The position numbers and the translations under genes were made by a program. Shown here piece after piece: positions 14,531 through 27,070 of a DNA stretch of 64,000 nucleotides (its first letter is position 1; each line of letters opens with the position of its first letter). The notes beneath the pieces were generated by a model. That model ran no database searches and was not told the origin of the DNA. It saw only the letters and a list, made by a program, of their open reading frames with translations. The stretch is from Liolophura sinensis (Eukaryota > Mollusca > Polyplacophora > Chitonida > Chitonidae): assembly GCF_032854445.1 (NCBI RefSeq), contig NC_088295.1:23051385-23115384 (forward strand), in the 5' to 3' direction.

Positions 14531-14955
14531 GCTGTATATACATATCGATTTTCTCACACAATGAATGAGCAGGAGGCAATGCTGTGTCTGAGCAGGAGGC
14601 AATGCTGTATATACATATCGATTTTCTCACACAATGAATGAGCAGGAGGCAATGCTGTGTCTAAGCAGGAGGCAATCTCTCCAATGATATGACTGGACAG
14701 GAGGCATTGGCGTGATTGAGCAAGAGGCAATGTGTGACTGAGCAGGAGGCAATCTCCCCAATGATGTGATTGGACAGGAGGCAATGACATGATTGAGAAA
14801 TGCTGTGATTGAGCAGGCAGCAATCTCTCCAATGATGTGACTGAGCATGAGGCAATGTTGTGATTGAGCAGGGAGCAATACAGTGATTGAGCAGGAGGCA
14901 ATGCTGTGACTGATCAGGGGGCAAAAATTCAATTAGACGTGAGGCAATGTCATTA
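14531..14955. repeat. Minisatellite, right block with a higher-order duplication
   Basis: Continuation of the 'gagcaggaggcaat' array. A segment of about 75 bp containing 'atacatatcgattttctcac' is itself duplicated (about 14,531-14,605 and 14,606-14,670), so the array has a second level of tandem structure. Confidence 0.85.
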
Positions 14956-17475
14956 AGCACAAAGCACTGATATGTGCATCCTCTCACAGTATTACAGGAC
15001 ATGCCTGCTAAACCGCACAATCAATAAGAGAAAACCACAGCACGCAGAGGCGCAAGCTTTCAATGAGAATTGATCCTAGCTATCAGCCGGGTCAGAATTA
15101 GTGACAGGGATCACCACCAGAGGGCATGAATGGGGACAGGACTGTCCAATGGGTTACATCCACTATTAACAAGTCACAAGTCTAGCATCACTGCAACTTT
15201 TCACTTGAGTGGCTCTGCTGGGAGAAACCACTGCAGATACTTAACAACTACATGTATACAAAATTATCCACTTTCTTGATGCCGACACAACAGTGTAATA
15301 TGTTAAGAGACAAGAAAAAGTTTCCATTAGGATGTTCAATGTCTATGAGATGTAGTTCCAAGCCATCAAAATTGTAGGGGACAGGATTCTCCTAGAATTC
15401 CCTTGAATGTAACGTTATGTTATACACTAGTAACCATGATGCTCATAGCACTGGGACTGACCAATCTTGAATGTAACAGTACTTGTATGGAGTTCATGTT
15501 GTTTATTCACTGTCTGGGAACCGTGTGAACAGTGTTGATTAAATCTCTCCTGATCTAATGATGGTGATCATTAGGAAAGTTACAGTGTATAATCACTTCT
15601 ACTACCTGTGAACACCTGCAATAGAGCAACAATAAAGAGGTGAATCCGACACTGCAAAGTTACCTTTAGGGCACACTTACTACAGAACGGGCAGGGTGGG
15701 AAAACCTATTCAAACACTTACACACTCCTCTCTGTGGTGTCTACCACTTATACAGTGATCACAACAGACTTATCCACTTAAGGCCACTATAGCCATGCTA
15801 AATAGACGCTTACAAATCAAACGATAATGAAATACTTTGGAGCATCAATCCCTTGAGGTATGCATTTAATCAAAGTTGACAAGATGTGCTGAGAACTACA
15901 TGTTGGTAAATAGTAATCAGTTTAAACCAATTCCGGGCTTGTGTGTAAATGTACATTTACATGATGATAGATTAATATTGATCAAAATCAAACACAAGCT
16001 AACCTAACTGTGACATGCTAACAAATCAATATCGATACTACCCCACCCTTACCACAGTACCTTCAAGCCACTTACATGGACGTGTATGTAGAGGTTATTA
16101 CTGGTGTGATAAGCCAAACAAAGTTATCAGCATAAAGCCGATTTTTGTATTGCTCTACTCACACAAGTCAATACATACATTAACCCTGGCAGAATTAGTA
16201 CTGAATCTGGTAACAATAACTACTGTACCTACATGTACACATATATAGTTAGAGTACACTTTTTATGCTTGGCATTTGCTGATAAGCTCATTGTACACAT
16301 AAACCTCATAGAAATACTGTTGTGATACCTGAAATAGCCAGTTGCAAAATAAGAGAAATATAAACTCATTCGACCTTTACTTTAAACATTTCTCATATTA
16401 TTAACAACTTCGGAAAATAATCAAACTTTTATATTTCTGAAATGTCAAAGGGTATAAATAATCATGAGAAAAAACAGAAGCATTAAATGAAATATGCATG
16501 CTTTCCACAGAACTTATGAGAGTGTATTGTAATAAAAATTTATCAGCATTGGAATTGCATCTGTCGAGCAATGACCAAAAACTGATGTTTTTTTTCAAAT
16601 AAATACTATGATATTTACTTGGTTTTTATGCCATATTCTGTCATACACTGCCACATATTACATGGGTGCTGCAAACGATAAAGAATTTGAAAACTTCCAT
16701 CCTTCATTGGTTATTTAATAAACCTCCTGACTAAAGGCTGCAGACAAATTAGCACAAGTTGGATTTGAGCAAATGACCTCATGTCCTATGCTCCAATGAT
16801 AAGAAAAAGATATCAATACGAGTCCTGAAAAATCAGTACTGAGGCAAAACTTGTAAAAAAAATTGTATGCTTTGGGTAATAAGACCTATCGTTTATAGTC
16901 AAGCAAGCAATCTGTACAAGGGATATGCTTCTTCTGGTTATCCATACAGAAAGTTTCCTGTGGGGAAGATGTACTTCATTTGGTGCACACGACACTGGCA
17001 GCTCATGTACCAGTCTCCAGGAACTGGTAAGCTCAGGAAGGAACCTCTTCACATCTTTTCTCACACATTAGTCATGTGTGAACTGCTGATACTACAGCCA
17101 GGGATTAGGGTTACTCTCCATGTCAAACCTGCAGCATCTATGGAAGCACAGACACACAAACCACAACACCAGGATAATTTGTTGAATTGGAGACCCAGTG
17201 AAACACCAGGGGTATCAATGAAAATCAATGAGCATCTTTGAGAGGCAAAAGGACACCATGACATCAAAAGCATATATGGAAGCCTGTGAACTCCAAGGGC
17301 ATGTGTGTTATTTGGACCCTGGTATAGTTCCATCTGGATAAGGCTGGTATTGGCATACAGAAAACTGATCATCAGGTATACTGTGACTAGACTCTATACT
17401 AGAGTATAGATATAGCATATTTTAGTTCTCCTGGCATATTAATAATATATGCTCCCAGGTAGGTGCTGTCCAGTA
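14956..17475. other. Host non-coding DNA
   Basis: No exon can be supported. Opposed open frames at 16,867-17,241 plus and 17,061-17,372 minus overlap each other and match nothing I recognise. Confidence 0.5.
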
Positions 17476-17570
17476 ACCAGGCATTCAGTGAATACTGGTA
17501 GCTCGTCTGATTGAGCAGTTCATAAAACTGCATAATATTCAAGTATGGTACGTTCAAATGCTTTTTTTTT
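17476..17570. repeat. Copy of a two-copy dispersed repeat (a)
   Basis: Contains 'gagcagttcataaaactgca' followed by 'taatattcaagta'. A clear relative lies at 31,672-31,745. The family is unknown. Confidence 0.6.
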
Positions 17571-17957
17571 GTGTTCAAATGTACGTACACAAAAATATGA
17601 AAATACACCTGATCATATATTAACTATAGCCACCTCTCTGTTTTTTGATTTCTTGTATTTCTGACAATTCTGCCCTTATAGTGAGAATCGCAAGGCTGCA
17701 TTTCAGATAGTACATGTGGGTTTTCTCAAAACAAAATTATCTGTTTACATGTTATCTAGTTTATGATTTTGATCCATGACATATGCACAACATCTCCTGT
17801 AGTATAGTTTTATCACAGGCATTCAGATCACAAATACTGAAGTTATACAGACTTGAGGATAGGCCTATTCAACACAATGTAGCATATAGAAGGCTGTCGA
17901 CGTAAAAACCCCTACCTGAACAGCAATAAACCAGCATTTGCCAATAATAATAATAAT

Positions 17958-19020
17958 AAATATAGCTGTTAAAGCAGCTGGTATTGCTGGCCTATGCGGT
18001 GTCACTTCTGGTTACCTTAATGCTGTCCATGTATAGGTACATAACCAACTTAATCAGAAAGCCTGCATTCTTCGCAGTCATTACTGCATTGTAAGTACAC
18101 TGTTTAGCATGTCGATGTGCCAAACGTAGTAAATTGACCTTTGGACAATACTTAAAGGCGTGCATGTCCCCTCTTTTTCAACATAGCTCAGAAATTTTCA
18201 GCATACACAGAGTATAGGTATAGCGCTTTGCACTCAGTGATTTTCAGCTTTACAGCTGTAACAGTCTTCTGTCACATGACCTCTAAATATGGTGGAAATT
18301 GCACTTTATCGTAATTTGGGGAAAAACTGTATGACGCAGGAAAGAAATACATCCAGATTCATGATCACGACATCAAACGACATCGTCGGGTAGCATGCTT
18401 ACACTATTCGTACATTCTTCCTAGACATAAATGCATTTAAAATGCATTATATAACATGGGGATGTCAAAGTGCCAAATATAGTGAATCAACCTTTGGATA
18501 ATTTTTCAAGCACTGCAACTCCCACATTTGTTAAGACACTTTAACGATTTTCTGCACACATACAGTACACATATTGCCCTTTACACTCGGCCATTTTCAA
18601 CTTTACAGCTGTGGCGGTTTTGTGTCACTTGACCGCCAAATATGGGGGAAAATTGCACTTTTTCACAATGCACAATTTCCACCATATTTAGCGGTCACAG
18701 ATGTGAAGCTAAAATTCACAGAGTGCAAAGAGCTATACCTGTACTATGTATGCTGAAAATCATTGAGTTGTGTTAAAGAAAGAGGGGACATGCACGCCTT
18801 CAAATATTGCCTAAAGGTCGATTTACTCAGCTTGGCACATCTACATACATATGATACACAGTGTATTCTCAATGCAGTAATGACAATGAAGAATGTAGGG
18901 TTTCTGATTAAGTTGGTTATGTATCTATACATGGACACCATTAAGGTAACCTGAGGTGACATTGCATAAGCTGGCTATACCGGCTTGAACCCCAGCATCG
19001 CTGCTTTAGCAGCTATATTT
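17958..19020. mobile_element. Foldback DNA element with arms of about 350 bp
   Basis: The left edge starts 'aaatatagctgttaaagcag' and the right edge, read in reverse complement, starts 'aaatatagctgctaaagcag'. The two arms stay alignable inward for about 350 bp, through 'gttaccttaatg', 'cataaccaacttaatcaga' and 'ggcgtgcatgtcccctcttt'. The interior also holds a direct repeat: about 18,115-18,330 resembles 18,465-18,675. An additional short inverted copy lies near 18,670-18,720. No transposase frame is present. It is best read as a non-autonomous foldback or MITE-like transposon. A target-site duplication is not clear because the left flank is an AT-rich (taa)n run. Confidence 0.8.
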
Positions 19021-20699
19021 TTGATGGTTTTTTTTCATAACCTGAAAACTATACCAAGCACAAAAATAATTCTTACAGATGTGCAATCCTGACATCAAGC
19101 AGTACTAGATGGTGTCTTTATTTAATCTTTTTGAGCACTTTTTAGACTTGACCTACTTTTAAGCTAATTTCATTGGTCAGTTACAGCACAACTTGTATAC
19201 CAAACAAAAAGCTTTTGTGCATTATAGGTACGGCAATCCACCTAAAACTTGCACGTGAAATTTCATCCAAAGATCATTAGCCAGTTTACGGAAAAATATG
19301 GTTTAAGCTGATCAATAAAATTCAAACTGACTGCTAAATATACTTGACTGTCCAAGCAGCTCTAAACGTCAAAAGCTGCTTCACATGTTGGCTACTAAAA
19401 ATGCCAAGTTTATTTTTTCTACCTTTACCGGTTTTGGAGATATTTCAATTTTACAAGCTGACTATATTTTAAATAACAAGTTTTTAAGCGCACATTAATG
19501 GAAAACTATCAGTCGTAGCTGTGCAGTTCTACCAGTCAAAAATGAAGGCCTGTGGTTGATCTGCCTACTGACCAATTTTCAGCTTAACAGCTATGTTGGT
19601 GTCCTAAAAACTAAAACCATGGTTGTATTCAGCAAGCCAAACTACATCTAATTGCTATCTTGTTTTTTTCAAAATTCATCCACAGGTAATCACATGACTA
19701 AAACGACAAATAGTGATCTTCCACACTTCTCGACCCATTTGCATAAAATTTTCAATCCTCATACCCCACAGTGGTATATCAATTTTCAATGCAATTGTTT
19801 CAGTGTTTATGGAGAAGGAGGTTTTTTTTAGATTTCCATACTGCTCCAATATGGTCGAACAGTGGGCCACAGGTGGGTAAAGTTTTATACTCCAGCAGGT
19901 AGACCAAGCAATTTGGTAATGAACATGTGTAGAAAGCTAACAGCTGTGGCATGCAGTTTTCTAGCAAAACAAAAACAACAGTTGCCAGAGTAGAAGAAAA
20001 ATAATCTGAGCAAGAACAATAGTCTTCCCAACAAAGCTTGGAAGCCTCATAATCCTAACGAAACAATAAGCCTAACAACACCTAATAATATCTTTATTTA
20101 TCGATGGTAGCTCGGTCAATTTACAATAAAACTGTTATTCCTCAAGGTCTTCACAGAGAAAACAAATAAATAGGAGAAATGTACTCCAGAGTCCTATCAA
20201 AAAATACATAAATATATATAAAACAAAGCACCATATAGTTTGAAAAGTGAAGCTATATACTTTCTTACATGCAAAAAGAAACAACACAACCAATAGTGCC
20301 ACACCCACAGCTGTCCAAAGCAGACGGTTGTGGGAAATGGCCCATTACTGACCCCTTCCTGCCCCTCTGCTGGCTGGAACCCACTACACACATGTATAGA
20401 GAAAAAAAAACTAAGTGAGTGAGAGATAGCCCCCTTCCCATCCCCTCTTTGGTTTTAACAATGTACATGCCTGCAACAGTGTAACAGGGACCTAGTCTTA
20501 TGAAAACATTTTCTATATTAACAATAATACATGTAAATATAAATGAAAAAAAGCCCAAACTTACCACATTTAGATTCTGAACAAGTCGAGTTAAGAGAGA
20601 TGGGATTTTATCTAGATGGTGAATACAGTGAAAGCACACATGCATACATGTATGTACCTTCCAGTCGTTGTCTAAAGATAAATGTGACTTTAAGTACTT
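19021..20699. other. Host non-coding DNA
   Basis: No exon or named repeat recognised, although the 3' part may still belong to the LINE relic to its right. Confidence 0.5.
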
Positions 20700-21330
20700 G
20701 TGATTGAAAGCTTAATACAGATGGGGCTTCTTTACGTGAATAGAGAGGCAGTTACACAGTTTGATGCCTATATGTGTAAAACTTTTTCATCATGTAATTT
20801 GTCCTTGCTTAGATATTGCTTGAGAGATAGATATTACGTTGTGTTGATCATAGAACAATATTGTGCAGCGTTTTGTTTGGTGGGAAAAGCTGTTTAATAT
20901 AGTTTGGACAGAGATTATGTAATGCTTTATAGATGATATAGAGGATTTAATTTTTTATTAAAATGCATCAATATTAGCCTTGAAAGTAAAATTTGTCCAG
21001 ATGTGTTTATGCTTTCTTGCAGAACTAAACAAGGAGCTCTTTTCTGCGACTTGACTATCCTTTCTCTATTTTTAATTGAACAGTTATCCAATGTTGAACA
21101 CCAATAATCAAAATGAGGAAGAACATATCACTACAGTGACATGTTAGAGGAGCTCTCTTCCTGCGTAGAATTCCTAACAATTTAGGAACCTGTTTGCACA
21201 CATTTCTGATTTGTGTGTTCCTGGAAAGATGTTCATGAATATAAATACCAAGCAGTTTATCTACGAAAAGAATAAGAATATTGTATTCGTTTTGCAGACA
21301 TTTTCACAACAATTTGAATGTTAATCATGA
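20700..21330 (-). pseudogene. Decayed non-LTR retrotransposon, end of reverse transcriptase
   Basis: Read on the minus strand, fragments resemble the C-terminal end of LINE reverse transcriptases: 'VLPHFDYWCSTLDNC', then 'RIVKSQKRAPCLVL' about ten residues further on. This is the usual 'PHFDYC...W.NC...QKRA' block that follows the catalytic region. Upstream, a piece around 21,200-21,270 may correspond to the usual 'LG..I......H' part. Several stop codons and shifts interrupt it. The catalytic YxDD box is not visible, so only a 5'-truncated, long-dead 3' end remains. Confidence 0.6.
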
Positions 21331-22522
21331 TAACTGCTACACCATATTTTTCCAAGGAAAAACTAGCTATAGCTAAACAAATTAACAAAGATTAATACAA
21401 ATGCTGCATAATGGACAAATCCAACACATCAGAACCACTCAAGTAAAGTAATTTTCTCATACTTCCTTCTTCCATATTTACATGAACATGTTGAAAATTA
21501 ACACTAGTGCTTGTACATGTATATGGAAATGAATATAGCCACAGGCTTCTTATGATAAGATCTTAGATAAACATTATGCATATAGCATATGTAAAAAAAC
21601 AATATAAAGATGTCTTTTTATCTCTGATCCAGGAAAAGACACATACAAAATTAACTCATTACACAGCTGAAAGTGTACATTTACTTCCTCCTTCACCACA
21701 ATATATGTGCACTTAATTAAAAGTTTCTGAACATTAAACTTTCAAACCATTTTCAAAACTCCCAACTGTCTTAGGAGAAGAACATCCTGCCTAATCAAAA
21801 AATAGTTGAGCTTTCACGAAAAAAACACATAAAACAACAGCAAGTTTGTATCATGTGTCTATGTCATCCCAAAAACATGAACACATTACCTACATTCTAA
21901 AGCCACTGGCAGCATAAAGACAAGCTATCTTTTGATTTTACACTTGCCTGTAAGGGGAGTTTTATGAGCGTGACACGTTTGTACGACAGGAAATAAGCCT
22001 TGCTGAACTACGTCTTACAATACAGAAAGGAACAGTTGAAAATGATAAACTGATAGGAACTTTAACATTTAATGAAACTGTAAAGAAATCGACAATATCT
22101 CTGAATCATACATCATCCCACAGGTTATGTTATTAGATTTGTAGAAGAAATCAAAACAGATCTCTATCTAAAATACAAATCTGTATATCAGAGTTCAAAC
22201 CCACCAAGTAAACTACAAGAGTAAGTCTGTCACCTTTCCTATGAGAATCTGTCACAAAAAAACACAACTTGCACAGACAAGGCCTGATAAAAATAATCCC
22301 ACATACGTATGTGCATGTACATGTGATATTATTTTTCACCTGGAAAGCGTACACAATTTATTGATACTGTTCTTTTTTCACGTCAAAATGAATAACCTTA
22401 GTTTAGGTTCACAATGCCACTACTTAATTGTCTCTGTGTTTTTTCTTAACTAAATTTTTATTTTCTAAAATGAAATGTACTGTGCACTTTTATAAAGAGC
22501 CCTGTCAGAAACCTCACTGTGC
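21331..22522. other. Host non-coding DNA
   Basis: Nothing beyond AT-rich DNA is recognised. Confidence 0.5.
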
Positions 22523-23173
22523 CAAGCTACAGGTATCACTATGCAAAACTACAGGTATCACTACGCAAAACTACAGGTATCACTATGCAAAACTACAGGT
22601 ATCACTATGCAAAACTACAGGAATGACTGTTTAAAGCGAGAACTATCACTAAGCAAAACTACAGGTATCCCTATACAAAGTTACAGGCATCACTATGCAA
22701 AACTACAGGTATTACTGTGCAAAACAACAGCTATTGCTATGCAAAGCTACAGGTATCCCTATGCAAAGCTAAAGGTATCCCTATGCAAAGCTAAAGGTAT
22801 CCCTATGCAAAGCTAAAGTTATCACTATGTCAAACTACAGTTATCACCATGCCAAACTACAGGTATCACCATGCAAAGCTCCAGATGTTACTATGCAAAA
22901 CTACAGGTATCCCTATGCAAAGCTACAGGTATCACTGTGCAAAACTACAGGTATCACTGTGCAAAGCTACAGACATCCCTATGCAAAACTACAGGTATGA
23001 CCATGAAAATCTGCAGGTATCACTGTGCAAAACTACAGGTATCACTATGCAAAACTATGGGTATCACTGTGCAAAGCTACAGGTATCACTATGCAAAATA
23101 ACAGGTATCACTGTGCAAAACTATAAGTATCACTATGCACAGCCACAAGAATCACTATGCAAAGCTACAGGTA
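22523..23173. repeat. Minisatellite A, 22-bp unit, about 29 copies
   Basis: The consensus unit is 'tatcactatgcaaaactaca' plus 'gg'. Variants have 'atccc', 'gtgc', 'aagct' and a longer form containing 'tttaaagcgagaac'. Since 22 is not a multiple of 3, the frame changes each unit. Several frames stay open, which produces repeat peptides that are not genes. Confidence 0.95.
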
Positions 23174-24904
23174 ACATCCCTACATGAAGGATTTATTGTT
23201 TAAAGAAGGACTAGTGACAACACTGCGTCCATTATTACTAAAATTCCAAGATGTTCGACAGTTAAATTCAAGCTGACGAATACGTGTTTTGCTTTGTGTT
23301 TTGTAGTTCAGCAAGATTCATTTCAACTACTGTCTCAATGCTGACCCTTCAGCAGGCGAGAGATAGAGGATTTATAAAATGGTTATAACCAGTTGAAAAA
23401 TCATTAAACCGTATAAATTTTTGTGTAACTGTAAAAAGTTGTCATCATGAAATGTACTCCTTTGGTCCACGTAATGTGTTTTGCAACACCTTGTAAAACT
23501 GCAGGAGTTTCATGATGTATGTATGGATGAAATACAATCTATACAAATCCACCAGGTAAAAAACTGACCAGACAACAGCATGTAAAGATGAAGTATACAG
23601 GTAACCTGTCTGACAAAGCTAACACGTTCTACAGGTTCTGGGTGCTGACAGCTTTGTTAAACATTACCACTGATAACTGTCATTATAAATGAATTAATTT
23701 CTCATTACTCTACTATTTCACAGAGAAGTAACTTCTACATGCCTTTACCTATTCACCTGAGTACTAACTGGATACCTGGCCTACATGTACCTTAACTGCA
23801 TATAACACTGCACACATCCAACACAAAACCTCTTCACCCCAAGTTAATTCAGGGTTCTTCACTGTACTGGCACTGGTTTCCTCACTTGATATAAGAGAGA
23901 CCACTTGGTTCAAACACAAAATTAATTAATCAAGGTTCTGGGTTTTTCAGCAAAGAACACACAGGACCTCTCATCTGGCATAAGCAGATTTGAACTCATA
24001 TACATGTACAACTGCAGAATCACAAAGATGGGCTGAGCTCCCAAATAATCGTATGTTACTCTATCATGTTTGTACAGTTGATGTCAGATTAAGATATACA
24101 ATGTGTATACATGCTTCTATACGAACAAACAGAAACAAATTAATACTGGACATAAAAAAGCCAAAAAAAAAAAAAAAAAAGGAAATAGACACGGAAGAAA
24201 AATGAGAAAGAAAAAAACTTTCACAAGGAACAAGGAACTTTAATATCCCTGTAATAACCAATATAAATTCACCGTCCTGTTCAAAATGGAATTTGCGAAA
24301 AGGAAACAAATGCGAAGGCTTGCCAAACTGCCTAAGAGCAGTCGAACCTACGATAACAGGAAGTAGCTTTAGGTAAAAGTAACCTTTTTGTACAAAAGAG
24401 AATACATGTACATGTATATAGGCAAGAAAACAGGTCTTACCACTGAAACTTTATGTTCAAATAATACATCAACAACCCATATTGAAATGTGTAAGATGTG
24501 TATATTTATTGCCTGAAATCTATCTTCTACAATATATACTGACTTACCTATGACATATGAATTTTACAGTATCTTCATTAATATGCTTATTTCATATTTT
24601 CGTAAGCAAATGAGCAGTTAAATTAGTAGAGTGTACATGTAATGTAAGGTGCACACATCTGGGAATAACCCTCATGTAAATATTCCCTACCCCTAAGGGC
24701 TTGATCAACACTGAAATGGCTGACTACAACAGCTGATCTGAAACAACCAGGCTAGACATAAACTTATTAACAGACAGTTCATCTCAGAGAATTTTCCACA
24801 ACAATCACCCTAGCAATCATTTGGTCATAAACTGGTTCTATATTTAATGTGATATGATCTTCAAAAGACAGAAGAATTCAAAGGAAACACCAGGGAGTAT
24901 TATG
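22523..24904. repeat. Tandem segmental duplication, copy 1
   Basis: The minisatellite plus about 1.7 kb of downstream sequence is repeated almost base for base in 24,905-27,070. Copy 1 carries about 278 bp (23,329-23,606) that copy 2 lacks. Shared landmarks are the A-run at about 24,163, 'acggaagaaaaatgagaaag' and the end block 'gaattcaaaggaaacaccag'. Confidence 0.92.
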
Positions 24905-25612
24905 AGTATCACTATGCAAAACTACAGGTATCACTGTTTAAAGCGAGAACTATCACTAAGCAAACCTACAGGTATCACTATGCAAAACTACAGGTATCAC
25001 TGTTTAAAGCGAGAACTATCACTATGCAAAACTACAGGTATCACTATGCAAAACTACAGGTATCACTGTTTAAAGCGAGAACTATCACTAAGCAAAACTA
25101 CAGGTATCCCTATACAAAGTTACAGGCATCACTATGCAAAACTACAGGTATTACTGTGCAAACCAACAGCTATTACTATGCAAAGCTACAGGTATCCCTA
25201 TGCAAAGCTAAAGGTATCCCTATGCAAAGCTAAAGGTATCCCTATGCAAAGCTAAAGTTATCACTATGTCAAACTACAGTTATCACCATGCCAAACTACA
25301 GGTATCACCATGCAAAGCTCCAGATGTTACTATGCAAAACTACAGGTATCACTATGCAAAGCTACAGGTATCACTGTGCAAAACTGCAGGTATCACTGTG
25401 CAAAGCTACAGACATCACTATGCAAAACTACAGGTATGACCATGAAAATCTGCAGGTATCACTGTGCAAAACTACAGGTATCACTATGCAAAACTATGGG
25501 TATCACTGTGCAAAGCTACAGGTATCACTATGCAAAACAACAGATATCACTGTGCAAAACTATAAGTATCACTATGCACAGCTACAGGAATCACTATGCA
25601 AAGCTACAGGTA
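24905..25612. repeat. Minisatellite B, 22-bp unit, about 32 copies
   Basis: Same unit as minisatellite A and largely the same order of variants. The left edge has extra rounds of the 'tttaaagcgagaac' variant, showing that the array kept changing in copy number after the duplication. Confidence 0.95.
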
Positions 25613-27070
25613 ACATCCCTACATGAAGGATTTATTGTTTAAAGAAGGACTAGTGACAACACTGCGTCCATTATTACTAAAATTCCAAGATGTTCGACAG
25701 TTAAATTCAAGCTGACGAATACGTGTTTTGCTTTGTGTTTTGTAGTTCAGCAAGATTCATTTCAACTGTCAGATTCATTGTCTGACAAAGCTAACACGTT
25801 CTACAGGTTCTGGGTGCTGACAGCTTTGTTAAACATTACCACTGATAACTGTCATTATAAATGAATTAATTTCTCATTACTCTACTATTTCACAGAGAAG
25901 TAACTTCTACATGCCTTTACCTATTCACCTGAGTACTAACTGGATACCTGGCCTACATGTACCTTAACTGCATATAACACTGCACACATCCAACACAATA
26001 CCACTTCTCCCCAAGTTAATTCAGGGTTCTTCACTGTACTGGCACTGGTTTATTCAATTCTTCACTTGATATAAGAGAGACCACTTGGTTCAAACACAAA
26101 ATTAATTAATCAAGGTTCTGGGTTTTTCAGCAAAGAACACACAGGACCTCTCATCTGGCATAAGCAGATTTGAACTCATATACATGTACAACTGCAGAAT
26201 CACAAAGATGGGCTGAGCTCCCGAATGATCATATGTTACTCTATCATGTTTGTACAGTTGATGTCAGATTAAGATATACAATGTGTATACATGCTTCTAT
26301 ACGAACAAACAGAAACAAATTAATACTGGACATAAAAAAGCCAAAAAAAAAAAAAAAAAAGGAAATAGACACGGAAGAAAAATGAGAAAGAAAAAAACTT
26401 TCACAAGGAACAAGGAACTTTAATATCCCTGTAATAACCAATATAAATTCACCGTCCTGTTCAAAATGGAATTTGCGAAAAGGAAACAAATGCAAAGGCT
26501 TGCCAAACTGCCTAAGAGCAGTTGAACCTACGATAACAGGAAGTAGCTTTAGGTAAAAGTAACCTTTTTGTACAAAAGAGAATACATGTACATGTATATA
26601 GGCAAGAAAACAGGTCTTACCACTGAAACTTTATGTTCAAATAATACATCAACAACCCATATTGAAATGTGTACGATGTGTATATTTATTGCCTGAAATC
26701 TATCTTCTACAATATATACTAACTTACCTATGACATATGAATTTTACAGTATCTTCATTAATATGCTTATTTCATGTTTTCGTAAGCAAATGAGCAGTTA
26801 AATTAGTAGAGTGTACATGTAATGTAAGGTGCACACATCTGGGAATAACCCTCATGTAAATATTCCCTACCCCTAAGGGCTTGATCAACACTGAAATGGC
26901 TGACTACAACAGCTGATCTGAAACAACCAGGCTAAACATAAACTTATTAACAGACAGTTCATCTCAGAGAGTTTTCCACAACAATCATTTGGTCATAAAC
27001 TGGTTCTATATTTAATGTGATATGATCTTCAAAAGACTGAAGAATTCAAAGGAAACACCAGCGAGTGTTA
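24905..27070. repeat. Tandem segmental duplication, copy 2
   Basis: Near-identical copy of 22,523-24,904 with a handful of substitutions and a deletion of about 278 bp. It ends just after 'ggaaacaccagcgagtgtta', where homology to copy 1 stops. The junction between the copies lies at 'gtattatgagtatcactatg' (about 24,898-24,917). Confidence 0.92.

Noticed and set aside
14554-15020. Overlapping minus-strand frames of 101-119 codons with 'ASCSITALPPAQS'-type repeats
   Set aside because: All come from the 22-24 bp minisatellite. Three overlapping frames cannot all be genes and the repeat explains their openness.
22523-25612. CRISPR array
   Set aside because: The repeats are directly adjacent with no unique spacers, the units vary, and the surrounding DNA is animal.
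22428-25642. Open frames of 68-133 codons with repeating 'YRYHYAKLQVSLCKTTGIT'-type peptides
   Set aside because: They are translations of the 22-bp minisatellite in several frames. The same DNA is open in more than one frame and there is no start context or flanking gene structure.
24064-26495. Minus-strand frames of 81-83 codons with a poly-Phe stretch
   Set aside because: The Phe stretch is the A-run read on the other strand, present in both copies of the segmental duplication with no other coding sign.
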